Assembly: GCF_002161355.1 (NCBI RefSeq)
Contig: NZ_NFHL01000002.1
Location: 434,001 to 498,000 of the forward strand
DNA from: Lachnoclostridium sp. An76
GTDB taxonomy: Bacteria > Bacillota > Clostridia > Lachnospirales > Lachnospiraceae
Reading direction: 5' to 3'
Length of the DNA: 64,000 bases
Shown in pieces: positions 61,624 to 64,000 of the stretch. The stretch's first letter is position 1. Each line of letters starts with the position of its first letter. Both the position numbers and the translations under genes were made by a program. The notes under the pieces are model-generated. The model made no database searches and had not been told where the DNA came from. It worked only from the letters and a program-made list of their open reading frames with translations.

Positions 61624-61947
61624 TTACTCTTTCTCCGCTTCCTCGATCATCACGTCCAGAATACGATATATTTTATTTTGTTCTTTCAACGGCAGTTTCC
61701 TGATCCGCTCCTCACGTTCAATATACTGCTCATATTGTTTTACGTTCAGGACATCCGCCAGCAGATCATCTGCAGATGCGCCGATTGCATTAGCAATCTT
61801 GATAAATGTTGCAAGTTTCGGATCTTTCACATTACATTCGATGGCGCTAAGATAGGTACTGCTGATTCCGACTTTTTCTGCCAGACGCTCCTGCGTCAGC
61901 CCTGCGGCGACTCTCCCCGCCTTTATTCTTGTTCCTATCCCTTTCAT
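61624..61947 (-). CDS. XRE-family HTH regulator
   Basis: 107 residues. HTH_3 domain at 5-62 (IKAGRVAAGLTQERLAEKVGISSTYLSAIECN), then a helical tail (EQYIEREERIRKLPLKEQNKIYRILDVM). GGAGG lies seven bases before the ATG. Such single-domain regulators commonly control integrative elements; target unknown. Confidence 0.85.
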   Translation of the reverse strand: MKGIGTRIKAGRVAAGLTQERLAEKVGISSTYLSAIECNVKDPKLATFIKIANAIGASADDLLADVLNVKQYEQYIEREERIRKLPLKEQNKIYRILDVMIEEAEKE

Positions 61948-62376
61948 CGCACCACCTCCGTTTTCTCTATCTATTAGTTAAAATCGTGTACCTCTAGTAT
62001 ATGTATTTCCTTCTCGTCAAAACAGTATCTATTCGTTATATAGCCTCAATCTATTTGATTGACTTTCTTCTGTCACAGAAATGTCCTTAAATGGCACATT
62101 CATGCGATTGTAACGGTAAATCCCATATGCTAAGATTGGTATTGTCAAAATTATATGCAGACGGAATACAGCACACGGGACGCGCCTCTGTTCCCGGACA
62201 GTGTGGTATTTCAGGAGGTGAGAGCAAACTACAACTTCATATTGATTCGGAAAGCAGTCTGATTGGCCAGGCTGCTTTCTTTTATGCTTGCGGCATAGAC
62301 CGCAAAGGAGGCTGGAAACTATAAGCACCACCGGAGTCTCCTCTGAGATTCCGGTGCAACTAAAGGAGGTACTTAC
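61948..62376 (+). other. Leader region of the conjugation genes
   Basis: No full gene. A 35-codon ORF (62155-62262, MQTEYSTRDAPLFPDSVVF at its start) has no ribosome site and may be the end of a lost gene. ACCGGAGTCTC (62330-62340) pairs with GAGATTCCGGT (62345-62355), a hairpin just before the ribosome site of the next gene. Confidence 0.4.
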
Positions 62377-62739
62377 GTGATTAACCCAAACCAGAAACAC
62401 CGCAGGATCAACCGTGGCGCCGTCCTCTATGCAGCCTTTCTTCTTACAACGCTACTGATCGGGAACGTACAGCCGGTCCTCGCCGCAAACATGTGGGATA
62501 AAGCGAAAGAGATCATGCAGGATGTCTATAACCAGATTGTTCTGATCTCCACGATTGCCGCTGTCGTTACAGCTTCTGTGGCTCTACTTCTGATGAATTT
62601 TTCCAAATCCGGAAAGACTGTGGATGAGTCCAGAGCATGGCTGAAACGAATCATTATTACCTGGGCCATCTTAAACGGCTTAGGTTTTATCATGGCCTAC
62701 ATCACCCCCTTCTTCGCTGGCGGACAGTGGAACGGTTAA
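62377..62739 (+). CDS. Conjugal transfer membrane protein, CD1113-like / TrbC-VirB2-like
   Basis: 120 residues: signal-like N-terminal helix ending VLAAN, then two helices (QIVLISTIAAVVTASVALLLMNF and IIITWAILNGLGFIMAYITPFFAG). Size, topology and text fit the small pilin-like subunit that precedes the VirB6-like protein in clostridial integrative conjugative elements. Start is GTG with AAAGGAGG seven bases upstream. The next gene follows after 18 bases. Confidence 0.75.
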   Translation: MINPNQKHRRINRGAVLYAAFLLTTLLIGNVQPVLAANMWDKAKEIMQDVYNQIVLISTIAAVVTASVALLLMNFSKSGKTVDESRAWLKRIIITWAILNGLGFIMAYITPFFAGGQWNG

Positions 62740-62757
62740 AAGAAAGGGGGCGTTCTT

Positions 62758-63468
62758 TTGGGCATTTTAGACGGGATCGTGGAATGGATCGCAGAGCAGG
62801 TAATGAATGCGCTGGATCTGATTACTACATCCGTACTTGGTGCGCTGGGCTGCTCTATGGACACCTTCCTTCGTTATTTTCCAGCGGCGGAAGATATGTA
62901 TGAGATCTTTGTTGCCCTTGCACTGGGCCTGGTCCTCTTAAACTGGATCTGGCAACTGTTCAAAAACTATTTCGCAGGTATCGGGGTGGAAGCGGAAGAT
63001 CCGATCAAACTGTCTATTATGACGTTTATATTTATTTTCCTGATTTTCTATGCCAACGATATTGTAAATCTGCTTCTCGATCTTGCAGGTACTCCGTATA
63101 GCTGGATTCTTTCCGAAGATCTTCCACCGCTTGAGTTCGGCAGTTTTAACTCCGTTATCACAGTCATCTTAGGAGTCTGTGCAAACGGAGCTGTGGCTAT
63201 TATCGCGCTGATTCTGGTTCTGATCCTTGCATGGAACTATATCAAATTGCTGTTTGAAGCTGCAGAGCGGTACATTCTTCTCGGAGTGCTCGTTTATACT
63301 GCGCCTGTCGCCTTTGCGACCGGTGCTTCAAAGGCAACATCCAATATTTTCAAAAGCTGGTGCCGGATGCTCGGCGGCCAGTTTTTTTTATTGCTGATGA
63401 ACGCCTGGTGCCTGCGGCTGTTTACAACAATGGTCGGAACCTTTCTCGCCAACCCACTTTCTCTATAA
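62758..63468 (+). CDS. VirB6/TrbL-like conjugal transfer protein (CD1112 family)
   Basis: 236 residues with five to six helices, starting MGILDGIVEWIAEQVMNALDLI and containing LLNWIWQLFKNYFAGIGVEAEDP, a family hallmark, and a C-terminal LMNAWCLRLFTTMVGTFLANPLSL. It forms the inner-membrane channel of the type IV secretion apparatus. Start is TTG behind AAAGGGGG. Just after its stop AAAGGAG appears, the ribosome site of a following gene that has been displaced by the IS110 insertion. Confidence 0.8.
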   Translation: MGILDGIVEWIAEQVMNALDLITTSVLGALGCSMDTFLRYFPAAEDMYEIFVALALGLVLLNWIWQLFKNYFAGIGVEAEDPIKLSIMTFIFIFLIFYANDIVNLLLDLAGTPYSWILSEDLPPLEFGSFNSVITVILGVCANGAVAIIALILVLILAWNYIKLLFEAAERYILLGVLVYTAPVAFATGASKATSNIFKSWCRMLGGQFFLLLMNAWCLRLFTTMVGTFLANPLSL

Positions 63469-63481
63469 AGGAGCTTCCTGT

Positions 63482-63602
63482 ATAATTCAAATATAGGGAA
63501 TCCCATGAAAGGTGGTTGAGAAAAAAAGATACCTCAGAGTAAAATAAGATTTGCTGACTTTGAGCGGTTAGTAAAATCTTATAAAACAGAGAGGTATCTG
63601 AA
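63482..63602 (+). ncRNA. Candidate bridge RNA / structured left end of an IS110 element
   Basis: The non-coding stretch before the transposase holds a long nested hairpin: AGATACCTC pairs with GAGGTATCT just before the start codon, inside it ATAAGATTT pairs with AAAATCTTAT, and at the tip GCTGACT pairs (with wobbles) with GGTTAGT around TTGAGC. Members of the IS110 group encode a bridge RNA in this position. The left boundary is placed after the AAAGGAG of the interrupted operon, by inference. Confidence 0.5.
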
Positions 63603-64000
63603 ATGAAGTATAACACACAAAACGCAAAAATTGCATCTATTACGGAAGAAACTTTAGTCCTTGGGATTGATGTCGGAAGTGAAACTCATTACGTAAGGGC
63701 ATTCGACTGGCGTAATTATGAATTTTCTGATACACCGTTGGCGTTCAGTAATGATGAAGCCGGATTCCTGACATTCATGGCATGGGTTGAGGATATCAAG
63801 GAGAAAGCCGGTAAAACTGCTGTAATCCCCGGAATGGAACCAACAGGACATTACTGGTTCAATCTTGGGAAGTTCCTGCAGGACAGCGGAATGAGACCGG
63901 TTCATGTGAATCCGCACCATGTAAAAAAATCGAAGGAGATGGACGACAATAATCCCGACAAGAATGACCGTAAAGATCCAAAGACTATCGCTGCATTGGT
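63603..64000 (+). CDS. IS110-family transposase, N-terminal part (cut by window edge)
   Basis: 133 visible residues of a DEDD recombinase: LGIDVGSETHYVRAFDWRNYE with the first acidic residue, GMEPTGHYWFNLGKFL with the second, and NPHHVKKSKEMDDNNPDKNDRKDPK, the conserved end of the RuvC-like domain. The C-terminal serine domain is beyond the window. It is inserted between virB6-like and the next transfer gene, probably silencing conjugation. Confidence 0.9.
   Translation, partial: MKYNTQNAKIASITEETLVLGIDVGSETHYVRAFDWRNYEFSDTPLAFSNDEAGFLTFMAWVEDIKEKAGKTAVIPGMEPTGHYWFNLGKFLQDSGMRPVHVNPHHVKKSKEMDDNNPDKNDRKDPKTIAAL

Overview
The window reads as chromosomal DNA of a Gram-positive anaerobe of the Lachnospiraceae / Clostridium cluster XIVa type. 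The support is indirect but consistent: AGGAGG ribosome sites with GTG and TTG starts, TTGACA-17-TATAAT promoters, T-box control, CUT1 sugar uptake without its own ATPase, an L25/Ctc gene, an Amt-PII fusion remnant, and conjugation genes of the clostridial CD1112/CD1113 type. No species is claimed.

Layout. 1-3.1 kb: NAD de novo operon nadA-nadB-nadC (nadC cut by the window edge). 3.1-5.7 kb: NYN/OST-HTH protein with YfcE-type phosphodiesterase, divergent from rplY/ctc. 5.8-8.3 kb: a wrecked trehalose locus (deleted PTS EIIBC and GH13 remnants) with an intact treR. 8.2-12.7 kb: DUF975/CmpB-like membrane protein, MATE exporter, deleted MFS gene. 13-19.7 kb: sucrose/fructo-oligosaccharide module (two permeases, binding protein, GH32) facing a LacI regulator. 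19.7-21.1 kb: RelB-type antitoxin with a broken toxin and a stub of an Amt-PII gene. 21.2-24.6 kb: P-loop kinase, YkvI-type permease and GldA-like dehydrogenase behind a T-box that reads as tryptophan-specific, then tRNA-Cys. 24.6-27.8 kb: two-component system and its PepSY lipoprotein. 27.8-32.6 kb: M18 aminopeptidase, Gfo/Idh oxidoreductase, XRE-TPR regulator, GNAT and VanZ proteins.

32.8-52 kb is one long leftward gene array, nearly gapless: CpsB-type tyrosine phosphatase, Ig-like anchored protein, a BY-kinase, a second BY-kinase-like protein with a dead P-loop but a tyrosine-rich tail, a 3394-residue surface protein, a membrane protein, then a RiPP-like cassette (PqqD, Cys-containing precursor, HPr-kinase-like protein, radical SAM/SPASM enzyme, S26 peptidase). 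It has no glycosyltransferases, so tyrosine phosphorylation here probably serves the surface protein or peptide rather than a capsule. A promoter with no real ORF behind it (candidate small RNA) converges on the end of the array and shares its terminator.

52.2-64 kb is accessory DNA: scraps of a sortase-anchored protein, an integrase and a Tn7/Tn552-like transposon, then a strongly AT-rich segment holding a HEPN-type protein, a type I toxin-antitoxin pair and a 1033-residue metallophosphoesterase-cupin-helical-radical SAM fusion. The fusion and its neighbour are the best candidates for an undescribed (defence-like) system. The right end is part of an integrative conjugative element interrupted by an IS110 element with a structured 5' leader.

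A recurrent theme is gene decay by clean internal deletions or single nonsense codons (treB, treC, MFS, toxin, amt, integrase, surface protein, a conserved secreted protein). Two copies of a structured intergenic repeat with covarying stems (near 18.4 and 24.6 kb) are a further unexplained element.
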